Shown: piece after piece, positions 7,841 to 16,379 of the stretch
Layout: the number at the start of each line of letters is the position of its first letter
Position numbering within the stretch: position 1 is the stretch's first letter
NCBI GenBank assembly: GCA_023387735.1
Contig: JAEWHP010000035.1
Span: forward strand, 124,001-188,000
DNA: 64,000 bases
Direction of reading: 5' to 3'
Source: Pseudomonadota bacterium
GTDB lineage: Bacteria > Pseudomonadota > Alphaproteobacteria > Rhizobiales > Xanthobacteraceae
Made by a program: the position numbers and the translations under genes
The notes under the pieces: model-generated
Database searches by the model: none
Told to the model about the DNA's origin: nothing
The model's input: only the letters and a program-made list of their open reading frames with translations

Positions 7841-10288
7841 TCAGAACGTCGCCTTCACGCCCGCGTAAAGGCCGCGCGGCCGGGCCGGGCTGACCGAACG
7901 AGGGTCCGAAAACGGCGCGCCGCCATTGGCGAAATTGGGCACGTCGTCTCTCTCGAAGAACGTACCGTAGACCGCGTAGCGATTGTCGAAGACGTTGTCG
8001 ATGCGCCCGTAGAACTGGATGTTCTTGGTGACCTGATAGGAAGCGTGCAGGTTGAAGACGGTGTATGACGGCAGCCGCGGCGCCAGGTTGTTGTCATCGC
8101 CGACAAAGAACTGATCGCTAACGAACAGGGCGTCTCCACCCACCTTGAACGCATCGGTGATCCAGTAATCCATCCCGAACTTCACGCGGTTGCGTGGTAT
8201 TGCGGGAATTCGATTGCCCGGTACGACCTGGATATTGCCGTCATCATCGGCGAACGGACTATTGGAGCCGAGTTGCAGGGAATCGAGAAAGCGCGCATCC
8301 ACCAGCGCGTAGCTGGCGTAGAGCTGCAGCGTCTTCGACGTCAGATTGACCTGCGCCTCGATGCCCTGTCGGCGCGTCCGGCCAACGTTCTGGAAGTAGC
8401 CGAAACCCTGCAACTCCGGGCTCGGAATCGCCAGGATATCGTCGGCATTGGTCGCGCGGAACGCGCCGACCTTCCATCCGAGCGTTCCGACAGCGAGTTC
8501 CGACGTCCCGCGGAAACCGGCCTCCACGGTGCGCGAGACGACCTGTTCGAGCGGCGGGTCGGCGATCAGGAATGCGGCGGCGATGCAAGGGCGCGCCGGG
8601 TCGGAGCACGCGAGTTCCAGCGGAGTCGGTGCGCGGTTGGCTTCGGAATAGCCGGCATAGGCGGTCAGGCCCGGCGTGATCTTGTAGGTGCCGCCGATCA
8701 TCGGGTTGAAGCGGCTGAACGTATGATTGCCGTTGAGATCGGTGCCGATCTGATCCTGGAGGACGATGTTGGCATGGTTGAAGCGGCCGCCGGCCGAGAT
8801 CGAAAACGCGTCTGTCACGTCGAACGTATCGAGCGCGTAGATCCCGGTATAGCGGTTGGTGGCGCGCAGCGAGACCGGGCCGATCGAAACCGGATCGCCG
8901 GAGGGGCCGAGGAATATGCCGCTGCCGGTGACGACGTAGTTCGGACCGATCGTGCCCAACTCCGCGCTCGCCCCAAAGCGGGTGACACCGGAATCGAAAC
9001 TGGCTCCGACCATGAACTGGTTGTTGTGCCCGAACAACTGGTCGTTATTGGTTGCCTGCAGGGTCGCTCCGGTCGTCGTCGAACGGGTTGACGTCCGATC
9101 GATCTGCCCCAGCACGGCGGTGTCGGGGAACGGATTTGCGAGCTGGACCCCGTTGAGGCCGTTTGCCGGAGCGGTGTCGCTGTTGAAACAAAGCAGCGCC
9201 GGATCGGCGTCACATGGCTCCGTCTCGGTCGGGTTTCCGTCGACCGTCCTTTGCCGGAATGCGCGGACGCGCACCGAGCCGTCGAGAGTCCAGGTCGGCG
9301 TGGCCTCGACCTTTCCGGTCAGGTTGACGTAGGCGACCTGGTTTTTCGTGGTCTGTGGTGTCGTATAGGTCGCGCCCCAATAGTTACGCAGCAGTTCGAC
9401 CGGCACCGCCGCCGGCGCGCCGAAATTGTTGCTGGCGACACCCATGTTGAGATGAAATTCGCTGCTGTCGGTCCGGTAGCCGACATCGCCGTAGAAGCGG
9501 CGGATTGCCGATTCCGAGAAATTGCGGAAGCCGTTCTCGCGCAATCCTTCCAATGCGCCATAGACGGAAAAATTGTCGATCTGCTTGCCGTATTGTCCCG
9601 AACTCTGGATGCGCCCGAACGAGCCGCCCATCGTGTTGATTTCGGCGCCCTGATAGCTGAAGCCGTTCTTCATCTGCACGTTGACGGCGCCACCCAGCGC
9701 GTTGAGGCCGAACGCGGGGTTGTTGGTTACGACGGTGACCGACCTGATCGCGGCGGTCGGGATCAAGTCCCAGTTGACGGTGTCGCCGAAGGCTTCGTTG
9801 ATGCGCATCCCGTTCTGGTAGACCGCCAGTCCCTGGGGCGTGCCGGCGACCGGAGATGCAACGAATCCCCGAAACTGCACGTCCGGCATGAACGGGTTTC
9901 CGGTGGTGTCGCTGACGACGAGGCCCGGCACGTGCTGCTGGAGCGCTACCGCGATGTCCAGCGAGTCGGTACGCGCGATCTGCGCAGCGCCAACCGCGTT
10001 GACGGCAGCCGGCACCTTGTCGACATCGATGCCCACGCCGGCCACCGGCGTCGGCGCGGTCGGGTAGACCAGAACACGGCGCACGTTCCTGGTGGCGGCC
10101 GCCGTACGGGGTGCAGTTCTGCCTCGAGTGCTGCGCACCGGCCTTGCGGCTGGCGCTGGCGCAACCACCTCGATGGCGGGCAATACCTCGTCGTCTCTGG
10201 GTGCAGCCGCGGTCTGGGCTTGAGGGCCGCTGGTTCCGGCAACGAGACATAGCGATGCAGTCCCAATAAACAGGAATCGAGCGCCCAT
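7841..10288 (-). CDS. TonB-dependent outer-membrane receptor (candidate lanthanide/lanthanophore receptor, LutH-like)
   Basis: Protein of 815 aa with a signal peptide (residues 1-25), a Pro/Ala-rich linker, a plug domain (about 75-200, with P-D-V-Q-F-R-G-F and G-G-A-V-N-V-Q-M-K-N-G) and a 22-strand-type beta barrel ending in the terminal phenylalanine K-A-T-F, typical of outer-membrane proteins. It is annotated as a possible lanthanide receptor only because it opens the lut/xox island; M. extorquens LutH is the precedent. Iron-siderophore uptake is the main alternative. It follows the histidine kinase gene on the same strand with 138 nt between. Confidence 0.85.
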   Translation of the reverse strand: MGARFLFIGTASLCLVAGTSGPQAQTAAAPRDDEVLPAIEVVAPAPAARPVRSTRGRTAPRTAAATRNVRRVLVYPTAPTPVAGVGIDVDKVPAAVNAVGAAQIARTDSLDIAVALQQHVPGLVVSDTTGNPFMPDVQFRGFVASPVAGTPQGLAVYQNGMRINEAFGDTVNWDLIPTAAIRSVTVVTNNPAFGLNALGGAVNVQMKNGFSYQGAEINTMGGSFGRIQSSGQYGKQIDNFSVYGALEGLRENGFRNFSESAIRRFYGDVGYRTDSSEFHLNMGVASNNFGAPAAVPVELLRNYWGATYTTPQTTKNQVAYVNLTGKVEATPTWTLDGSVRVRAFRQRTVDGNPTETEPCDADPALLCFNSDTAPANGLNGVQLANPFPDTAVLGQIDRTSTRSTTTGATLQATNNDQLFGHNNQFMVGASFDSGVTRFGASAELGTIGPNYVVTGSGIFLGPSGDPVSIGPVSLRATNRYTGIYALDTFDVTDAFSISAGGRFNHANIVLQDQIGTDLNGNHTFSRFNPMIGGTYKITPGLTAYAGYSEANRAPTPLELACSDPARPCIAAAFLIADPPLEQVVSRTVEAGFRGTSELAVGTLGWKVGAFRATNADDILAIPSPELQGFGYFQNVGRTRRQGIEAQVNLTSKTLQLYASYALVDARFLDSLQLGSNSPFADDDGNIQVVPGNRIPAIPRNRVKFGMDYWITDAFKVGGDALFVSDQFFVGDDNNLAPRLPSYTVFNLHASYQVTKNIQFYGRIDNVFDNRYAVYGTFFERDDVPNFANGGAPFSDPRSVSPARPRGLYAGVKATF

Positions 10289-10421
10289 CGGTTTTCATCC
10301 CCATTCCCAACCGGTCACTGGTCCCCGCCGGTCGGTTACGGATGATCTTAGGGCGTCAATCAGGAGGTGCACCATTCAAAACGTCCCGGGAAAAATGGGA
10401 AAAATTCCCGACATCAAAAAC

Positions 10422-10445
10422 GCGCGTCACTTATGCGCGTCACTT
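10422..10445. repeat. 13-bp tandem duplication across the end of the histidine kinase gene
   Basis: The 11-mer GCGCGTCACTT occurs at 10422-10432 and again at 10435-10445, a head-to-tail repeat with a 13-nt period. The second copy encodes the last codons of the kinase (S-D-A) and the first copy carries its stop codon. It looks like a replication-slippage product of no clear function. Confidence 0.6.
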
Positions 10446-11800
10446 GGGACCACGGCCTCCACAGTTACGCCATGATCTCCGGAAGCGATCGTGAGCGAAC
10501 CACCCAGCGCCAGGATGCGCTCACGCATTCCCGTGAGCCCGAGCCCAAGCCTGTGATCCGCTCTCAATCCGGCGCCATTATCACGAACCCGCACCAGCGC
10601 GCCGCCGCGGCCGGCAACCGCCCGGCCCGTCGACAGTTCGGCTGGTTCAACGGTTACGCTGACGCAGGTGGCGCCCGCATGGCGAAAGACGTTGGTCAGC
10701 GCTTCCTGGATGGTGCGGTAGATCGTCAGGTCAGCGGTTTCGCCGGTATCGCCCAGCGACTGCGAAATGTCGGTCTCGATCGTGACATCGGGGTGCGATT
10801 CTCCCCATAGACGCAACAACGCGCCGAGCGCTTCGCGAAGCCCGAGCTCTGACAGCCCGACCGGCCGCAGTTTTTCAAGCACCCTGCGATTGGTCTGCTG
10901 CAATGCGTTCACTTGCTCCAATATCGCGGTGCCGTGCTTTCTCGTGGCCTCCGCACCTGGCGCGCCACCGTCCGCCAATCGCGTCAGCGCGCTGGCGTGG
11001 GCCCGCAGGGCAAAGAGATAGGGACCGAATTCATCGTGCAGTTCGCGCGCGATCTCCTTCCGTTCGACATCCTGCAGCGAGACGATGCGCTCGGCCAGCC
11101 GCCGCTTGTCGTCGACCGCGTTGCCCAACGTCGCTGCCAGGTGATTGAGCTTGTCGCAAATCGCGGTGAGCTCCGGCGGGCCATCCGGCTTCACCCGCGT
11201 GTCGTAGCCGCCGGCCTCGATCTTTGTCATTGCGTCCGAAAGCGTCTGGATCGGCGCCAGCGCCCGGCCGACCACCCTGGCCGTGATCAGAAAAAGAACG
11301 AGCGCAATCACGGTGCCGATCTGCAGCTGGGTGACAATTCCATCCCATATCTCCGCCATCTCGTCGTTGGGGTGCGACGTGATCTGCAGCGAGCCTGGTT
11401 TCCCCTTGATCGAGATCGGCACGTTCACCGTGGTCTTCTCGGGGTGGACCAGCGTGACAAACCATGCCGGTGGCGAGCGCACATCGGCATTGCCGTCAGC
11501 GCCTTCTGCGGCGCCGGATCGCTCGATCGCTTCACCCTGCCGCGTGATACTGACGTGACGCAGCCGGTTGAGGTCGCGGACGATCTGGTCCAGCCGCGCT
11601 TCGGGATCCGGCGCCTCGTTCAGCCCCGGAACGATCGTATCGATGAATTCTCGCGCCAACCGTACGACGCTTTGATCCTCTGCCCGCACGCGCGGCCCGG
11701 CCTCGAGCACGAGGCGTGTCACGTTGATGGCCAAGCCGAGCATGAGCACCAGCGCGAGCAGCAGATTGATCCGGGCGCGCAAGGAGAGCTTTTGCCACAT
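10427..11800 (-). CDS. Membrane sensor histidine kinase (HAMP, HisKA_3)
   Basis: Protein of 457 aa. An N-terminal transmembrane helix (about residues 11-30), a periplasmic sensor of about 130 aa, a second helix near 160-180 and a HAMP segment precede the kinase core. The phosphoacceptor motif is A-R-E-L-H-D-E-F-G-P (HisKA_3, NarX/DegS type), followed by an ATPase domain with the N-box region (E-A-L-T-N-V-F-R-H-A) and D-N-G-A-G-L plus G-L-G-L-T-G-M-R-E-R. It is divergent from a NarL-type response regulator 228 nt away, its obvious partner. The location suggests it senses a methanol/lanthanide-related cue, but this is inferred. Confidence 0.9.
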   Translation of the reverse strand: MWQKLSLRARINLLLALVLMLGLAINVTRLVLEAGPRVRAEDQSVVRLAREFIDTIVPGLNEAPDPEARLDQIVRDLNRLRHVSITRQGEAIERSGAAEGADGNADVRSPPAWFVTLVHPEKTTVNVPISIKGKPGSLQITSHPNDEMAEIWDGIVTQLQIGTVIALVLFLITARVVGRALAPIQTLSDAMTKIEAGGYDTRVKPDGPPELTAICDKLNHLAATLGNAVDDKRRLAERIVSLQDVERKEIARELHDEFGPYLFALRAHASALTRLADGGAPGAEATRKHGTAILEQVNALQQTNRRVLEKLRPVGLSELGLREALGALLRLWGESHPDVTIETDISQSLGDTGETADLTIYRTIQEALTNVFRHAGATCVSVTVEPAELSTGRAVAGRGGALVRVRDNGAGLRADHRLGLGLTGMRERILALGGSLTIASGDHGVTVEAVVPSDAHK

Positions 11801-11872
11801 GGGATTTGTCCAGGAGTGAAATGACGCTTGCCCCAGAGTGAAATCGACGCCAGTTCCCCCTCGCGGGGAGCG

Positions 11873-11901
11873 TTGACAGACAAAATCGGCGTCTGTCTAA
11901 T
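11873..11901 (+). promoter_or_regulatory. Sigma-70-like promoter with embedded operator, upstream of the response regulator
   Basis: A consensus -35 box TTGACA (11873-11878) is followed after exactly 17 bp by TCTAAT (11896-11901), a 5/6 match to the -10 box. A perfect inverted repeat GACAGAC-N9-GTCTGTC (11875-11881 and 11891-11897) overlaps both boxes, so a protein bound there would block or reposition RNA polymerase. It lies about 130 nt upstream of the response-regulator ATG and within the kinase/regulator divergent region. Confidence 0.6.
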
Positions 11902-12028
11902 CGAAGCGTACAGCAACACCGCTTGGGTTGCATGGCTATCCACGGCGAGTATCGCGCCGGTGCCTGCGTCTCATCCGATGCGGCGGTGCAGCAACGGGAC
12001 TGGCGCGGCGTATTCGGGGATCAGTATC

Positions 12029-12649
12029 ATGCGCGTTCTGATCGTTGACGATCATCGCATCGTGGCCTCGGGCTGTCGCGCGCTGTTTGCGGACGACCCT
12101 GACATCGACATTTTGGAAGCCTTCGACGCGGAAGGTGGCGAGCGCGTTTTCGACGCGCAGCATCCGGATATCTGCGTGCTCGATATCAACCTGCCGACGG
12201 TGTCCGGGTTCGAACTGGCGCGGCGCATTCTCGGCCGCGACCCGTCGGCACGGATCATCATGTTCAGCATGAACGACGATCCGGTGTTCGCCGCGCGCGC
12301 CATCGAGGTCGGCGCCAAAGGGTATGTCTCCAAATCCGGCGATCCCCAGGACCTCGTCGAAGCGATCCGCGAAGTCGCAAAGGGCGGCGCTTATCTGCCG
12401 CCGGCAATGGCAAGAAGCATCGCGTTTTCGAAACCCTCGTTCGCCCAGAGCCCGCTTGCAAGACTGACCGCGCGCGAGATGGAAATCCTGCGCCTGCTCA
12501 GTGCGGGGAAAAGCCTGTCCGAAATCGCGTGGCTGGTTCATTCCTCCTACAAGACGGTCGCCAATACATCCTCGATCATGCGCCAGAAGCTCGGCGTGCG
12601 GACGTCAGCCGAACTGGTGCGGTTGGCCATCGAGAACCGCGTGGCCTGA
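12029..12649 (+). CDS. NarL/FixJ-family response regulator
   Basis: Protein of 206 aa. The receiver domain (1-120) begins M-R-V-L-I-V-D-D-H and contains the phosphorylation site in C-V-L-D-I-N-L-P and the conserved lysine in Y-V-S-K-S. The C-terminal LuxR helix-turn-helix (about 140-205) has L-T-A-R-E-M-E-I-L-R-L-L and S-Y-K-T-V-A-N. A longer frame extends upstream to 11828 but adds non-homologous residues and crosses the promoter, so the ATG at 12029 is preferred. Partner of the divergent histidine kinase; likely controls part of the methanol island. Confidence 0.9.
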   Translation: MRVLIVDDHRIVASGCRALFADDPDIDILEAFDAEGGERVFDAQHPDICVLDINLPTVSGFELARRILGRDPSARIIMFSMNDDPVFAARAIEVGAKGYVSKSGDPQDLVEAIREVAKGGAYLPPAMARSIAFSKPSFAQSPLARLTAREMEILRLLSAGKSLSEIAWLVHSSYKTVANTSSIMRQKLGVRTSAELVRLAIENRVA

Positions 12650-12682
12650 GCTGCCGCGGCGCGGTGCTGGAGTGCTGAATTC

Positions 12683-13528
12683 ATGACGATGCGAACCGTT
12701 TCTCTCAACAAGGCGCACGGCGGCGTGCAGGGCGTGTACAAGCACGCCAGCAGCGCAACCGGAACCGACATGACCTTTTCGGTCTATGTGCCTTCTCATC
12801 CTGACGGCGCAAGGCTGCCGGTCGTCTGGTATCTGTCGGGACTGACCTGCACCCACGCCAACGTCACGGAAAAAGGCGAATTCCGCAGCGCCTGCGCCGA
12901 ACTTGGATTGATCTTCGTCGCGCCGGACACCAGCCCGCGCGGCGAGAAGGTGCCGGGCGATCCCGCGAACGCCTACGATTTCGGCCTCGGCGCCGGTTTC
13001 TACGTCGACGCAACGCAGGAGCCGTTCGCGCGCAACTACCGCATGTGGAGCTATGTCACGGACGAATTGCCGAAACTGGTCGCAGCCCAATTTCCCGTCG
13101 ACACCGCGCGGCAGTCCATCCTCGGTCATTCCATGGGCGGCCACGGTGCGCTGACCGCAGCGCTCAGCCATCCCGATCGCTACCGCGCCGCCAGTGCGTT
13201 CGCGCCGATCGTGGCGCCCTCGCAGGTGCCATGGGGCATCAAGGCGCTGGGAGGCTATCTCGGCGACAACAAGCAGGCCTGGCGCAAGCATGACGCCGTG
13301 GCGCTGATCGAGGATGGCGCCAGATTCTCCGAACTGCTGGTGGACTATGGCGACGCCGATACGTTTCTCGCCGAGCAGCTACGCCCGGAATTGCTGAAAG
13401 CCGCCTGCGAGAAGGCGAGCATTCCGCTCACCCTCCGCCGCCAGCCCGGCTACGATCACAGCTACTACTTCATCTCGACCTTCATGGCCGATCACCTGCG
13501 CTGGCACGCCGCGCGGCTGAAGGGGTGA
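12683..13528 (+). CDS. fghA: S-formylglutathione hydrolase
   Basis: Esterase-D family enzyme of 281 aa that hydrolyses S-formylglutathione to formate and glutathione. The nucleophile motif G-H-S-M-G-G-H-G-A-L places the catalytic Ser at about residue 150; the characteristic L-S-G-L-T-C-T-H-A-N segment (about 52-61) and the late H in G-Y-D-H-S-Y-Y are present. It lies 33 nt downstream of the response regulator gene. It completes the glutathione formaldehyde route with flhA and gfa, which are 20 kb away in this window. Confidence 0.95.
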   Translation: MTMRTVSLNKAHGGVQGVYKHASSATGTDMTFSVYVPSHPDGARLPVVWYLSGLTCTHANVTEKGEFRSACAELGLIFVAPDTSPRGEKVPGDPANAYDFGLGAGFYVDATQEPFARNYRMWSYVTDELPKLVAAQFPVDTARQSILGHSMGGHGALTAALSHPDRYRAASAFAPIVAPSQVPWGIKALGGYLGDNKQAWRKHDAVALIEDGARFSELLVDYGDADTFLAEQLRPELLKAACEKASIPLTLRRQPGYDHSYYFISTFMADHLRWHAARLKG

Positions 13529-13545
13529 ATAGTTCGCAGCTCGTC

Positions 13546-14058
13546 TCAGGGCTGCGGCTTGCCGTAGTTCGGCGCCAGCAACCTGTTACGCACGAGGTAA
13601 CTCGTCGCGCGCGTCCAGGACTCGTCGGTGTTGCCGCGAAAATCGGCGTTCATCCCCGTGATGAGTTGCCCGGTATGGACGTCGCGCACGAAGATGGTCA
13701 GGTTGAGGATCAGGGTCGAGATCTTCTTCATCACCCCCGTGATGACCAGATCGGCGCCGAGCCGCTGCGCAAACTGAACGTCGCAGCCGCCGCAGGCCTG
13801 CAGATTGCTACCCTCGGCGGCCGCCTTTACCGGAGAGATGTCGAGCAACTGGAACTTGCCGGACTCCGCCATCTTGCTGCGGACCAGATCGCTGATGAGG
13901 ATCAGCCGATCGTGTTCGTCGGTCTGAGGCCCCCTCATCTCGCCCTCGAGGCTGGTGTCCAGCAGTTCGAAATCGAAGATGGCAAGCTTCGGTGGCTCGG
14001 CGCAGGCCGGCATCGAGCCCAGCAGCATCAGCGCAACAAATGCAAACAGCGCTCTCAT
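13546..14058 (-). CDS. Exported DUF2380-like protein of the quinoprotein/lanthanide cluster
   Basis: Protein of 170 aa with a signal peptide (1-20, ending P-A-C-A). The mature part starts P-K-L-A-I-F-D-F-E-L-L-D-T, a stretch common to DUF2380/DUF3280 proteins, and carries the pair of cysteines in A-C-G-G-C-D. The fold may resemble the TolB N-terminal/lipoprotein GNA1162-like domain. Convergent with fghA (17 nt apart) and divergent from the periplasmic binding protein gene. Proteins of this type recur beside PQQ-dependent alcohol dehydrogenase ABC systems; the biochemical role is unknown. Confidence 0.75.
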   Translation of the reverse strand: MRALFAFVALMLLGSMPACAEPPKLAIFDFELLDTSLEGEMRGPQTDEHDRLILISDLVRSKMAESGKFQLLDISPVKAAAEGSNLQACGGCDVQFAQRLGADLVITGVMKKISTLILNLTIFVRDVHTGQLITGMNADFRGNTDESWTRATSYLVRNRLLAPNYGKPQP

Positions 14059-14104
14059 GATCGTGATCTCCGACCTCGACGGTCGTCCAACGACGAAATG
14101 CGGA

Positions 14105-14155
14105 CTTGCAAGCTAGGGCAATTCGGTCATGTTTCAAGTCAAGAGTGCTTGCAAG
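14105..14155. promoter_or_regulatory. Two identical 8-bp palindromes CTTGCAAG in the divergent promoter region
   Basis: CTTGCAAG, itself a perfect palindrome, occurs at 14105-14112 and 14148-14155 inside the 150-nt region between the DUF2380-like gene and the binding-protein gene. The copies are 43 bp apart (about four helical turns), the geometry expected of paired operator sites. The binding factor is unknown; the neighbouring NarL-type regulator is one candidate. Confidence 0.4.
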
Positions 14156-14208
14156 GACAAGCGTTCCTCCATCGTCGTCAAGTCGAGGAAGTGCATCAGG
14201 GAGCGTCC

Positions 14209-15393
14209 ATGATCCGACGGTTGGTCGGTGCAATCGGCCTGAGCCTTCTGGCCAGCCACGCGTTTGCGGCCGACCCGGTCGAGATCGGCATCGGCTATCT
14301 CGGCCAGGCCGGCGTCAAACCGAAACTGTCGCTTGCCGAACAGTCCGCGGAGAATGACGGCGTCGCCGGCGCGCGTCTTGCGATCGAGGATAACAACACC
14401 ACCGGCCGGTTCCTCAATCAGCGCTTTACGCTGGAGGAAGTTCGGCTGAAAGACGGCGACGACATCGCCAAGGCTGCAACGGCGCTTGCTGCGCGCAACG
14501 GCTTCATCATCGCCGATCTTCCTGCGGACGCGCTGTTGAAGGCGGCCGATGTGCTTCGCGGCACCAAGACCGTGCTGCTGAATGCCGGATCCACCGACGA
14601 CCGGCTGCGCGAGCAGGATTGCCGCGCCAACGTCATCCATGTCGCCCCGACCCGCTCGATGCTCGCCGATGCGCTGGCGCAGTATCTAGCGTGGAAGAAG
14701 TGGAACCGCTGGCTGCTGGTGGTCGGCTCACACCCGGCCGACAAGCTCTGGGCCGACGCGCTGCGGCGCGCGGCGGTGCGCTTCGGTGCCAAGATCGTCC
14801 AGGAACGCGTGTTCGAGGACACCGGCGGCGCGCGGCGCACCGACAGCGGCGTGACGCTGATCCAGCGCCAGATGCCGGTATTCACGCAGCAGGCGCCCGC
14901 CCATGACGTTCTCGTCGCCGCCGACGAAAGCGAGGTGTTCGCGTCATATCTGCCTTACCGAACCTGGGACGCGCGACCGGTCGCCGGCTCGGCGGGCCTG
15001 GTGCCGGCGAGCTGGGACGCGGCGCACGACCAGTGGGGCGCGATCCAGATGCAGAACCGCTTCTTCAAACTGAATTCGCGGCGCATGACGGCGCGCGACA
15101 TGCAGGCCTGGACTGCAGCGCGCATGGTTGGCGAAGCCGCATCGCGCACCAACTCCGGCGATCCGAAACCGCTGTTCGACTTTCTCAAGGGCGCGGATTT
15201 CTCCATCGCCGCGTTCAAGGGTCAGCGGCTGACGCTGCGCGACTGGAACCTGCAGCTTCGCCAGCCCATCCTGCTGGTCGATGGACGCATGGTCGTCTCG
15301 GTCTCGCCGCAGGAAGGCTTCCTGCATCAATTCTCCGAGCTCGACACGCTCGGCGTCGACCGGCCCGAAACCAGGTGCAAACTGAGTGGATGA
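14209..15393 (+). CDS. ABC substrate-binding protein of the PQQ-dependent alcohol dehydrogenase system (LutA/PedB-like)
   Basis: Periplasmic protein of 394 aa with a signal peptide ending S-H-A-F-A-A (residues 16-21). It has a Leu/Ile/Val-binding (type 1) fold with D-G-V-A-G-A-R-L-A-I-E-D-N near residue 50. The ATG at 14209 has a good ribosome site (CAGGGAG); an open frame runs further upstream but has no homology and crosses the divergent promoter. It heads a five-gene operon with overlapping junctions. The orthologous sets in Methylobacterium (lut) and Pseudomonas (ped) are needed for lanthanide use, so lanthanide delivery is the likely role. Confidence 0.85.
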   Translation: MIRRLVGAIGLSLLASHAFAADPVEIGIGYLGQAGVKPKLSLAEQSAENDGVAGARLAIEDNNTTGRFLNQRFTLEEVRLKDGDDIAKAATALAARNGFIIADLPADALLKAADVLRGTKTVLLNAGSTDDRLREQDCRANVIHVAPTRSMLADALAQYLAWKKWNRWLLVVGSHPADKLWADALRRAAVRFGAKIVQERVFEDTGGARRTDSGVTLIQRQMPVFTQQAPAHDVLVAADESEVFASYLPYRTWDARPVAGSAGLVPASWDAAHDQWGAIQMQNRFFKLNSRRMTARDMQAWTAARMVGEAASRTNSGDPKPLFDFLKGADFSIAAFKGQRLTLRDWNLQLRQPILLVDGRMVVSVSPQEGFLHQFSELDTLGVDRPETRCKLSG

Positions 15394-15407
15394 CGGAGAG
15401 ATCGCGG

Positions 15408-16379
15408 ATGTGGCGTCGGTATCTGCTTTCCGGAATGGCGGTGTGGCTTGCGGCCGGTTCGCCCGCTTTGGCCTTCCTCGCCTATGTGTCCAATGAGAAG
15501 AGCAACACGGTCTCGGTGATCGATACCGACAAATGGGCCGTCATCAACACCATCAAGGTCGGCCAGCGCCCACGCGGCATCGAGTTCACGCGAGACGGAA
15601 AGTTCGTGATGGTCGCGGTCGGCGATGACGACAAGATCGAGGTGATCGATGCCGCGACCCAGCAGGTGGTGGACAGCCTGCCTTCCGGTCCCGATCCGGA
15701 ACTGTTCACCCAGGATGCCGCCGGCAAGACGCTCTACGTCGCCAACGAGAACGACAACACGGTGACCATCATCGATCTCGAAAAGCGCGTCCGCGTCGGC
15801 GATGTACAGGTCGGCGTCGAGCCTGAAGGAATGGCGCTCAGCCCCGACGGCAAGATCCTGATCAACACCTCCGAAACCACCAACATGGCCCACTTCATCG
15901 ACACTGCGACACACCAGATCGTCGCCAACGTGCTGGTCGATGCCCGGCCGCGCTTTGCCGAGTTCAAGCGCGACATGTCCGAATTGTGGGTGTCGTCGGA
16001 GATCGGCGGCACGGTCTCGATTATCGATCCCGCCAAGCGCACCGTCACCGGAAAAATCAACTTCAATATCCCCGGCCTGCGGCGCGAGGCGATCCAGCCG
16101 GTCGGGATGGGCATCACCAAGGACGGCAAGACGGCTTTCGTCGCGCTCGGCCCGGCCAATCGTGTGGCAGTCGTCGATGCCGCCACGAAGGCGGTGACCA
16201 AATATCTTCTGGTCGGCCAGCGGGTCTGGCACATGGCCTTCACGCCGGATGAGAAATATCTGCTGGTCACCAACGGCGTATCCAATGACGTCTCGGTCAT
16301 CGACGTCGCCGCGCAGAAGGTGATCAAGACAATCCAGGTCGGCGAGTTGCCCTGGGGAATCACGTTTGCCGAGCCATGA
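15408..16379 (+). CDS. PQQ-dependent catabolism-associated YVTN beta-propeller protein
   Basis: Exported protein of 323 aa. After a signal peptide (about 1-22, ending P-A-L-A) there are seven repeats with the YVTN signature, for example A-Y-V-S-N-E-K-S-N-T-V-S-V-I-D-T and L-Y-V-A-N-E-N-D-N-T-V-T-I-I-D. An ATG at 15390 overlaps the upstream stop (ATGA) and is possible; 15408 has the better ribosome site (GGAG at 15395-15398). In lut clusters a protein of this family is a periplasmic lanthanide-binding component, so metal binding is plausible here. Confidence 0.87.
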   Translation: MWRRYLLSGMAVWLAAGSPALAFLAYVSNEKSNTVSVIDTDKWAVINTIKVGQRPRGIEFTRDGKFVMVAVGDDDKIEVIDAATQQVVDSLPSGPDPELFTQDAAGKTLYVANENDNTVTIIDLEKRVRVGDVQVGVEPEGMALSPDGKILINTSETTNMAHFIDTATHQIVANVLVDARPRFAEFKRDMSELWVSSEIGGTVSIIDPAKRTVTGKINFNIPGLRREAIQPVGMGITKDGKTAFVALGPANRVAVVDAATKAVTKYLLVGQRVWHMAFTPDEKYLLVTNGVSNDVSVIDVAAQKVIKTIQVGELPWGITFAEP

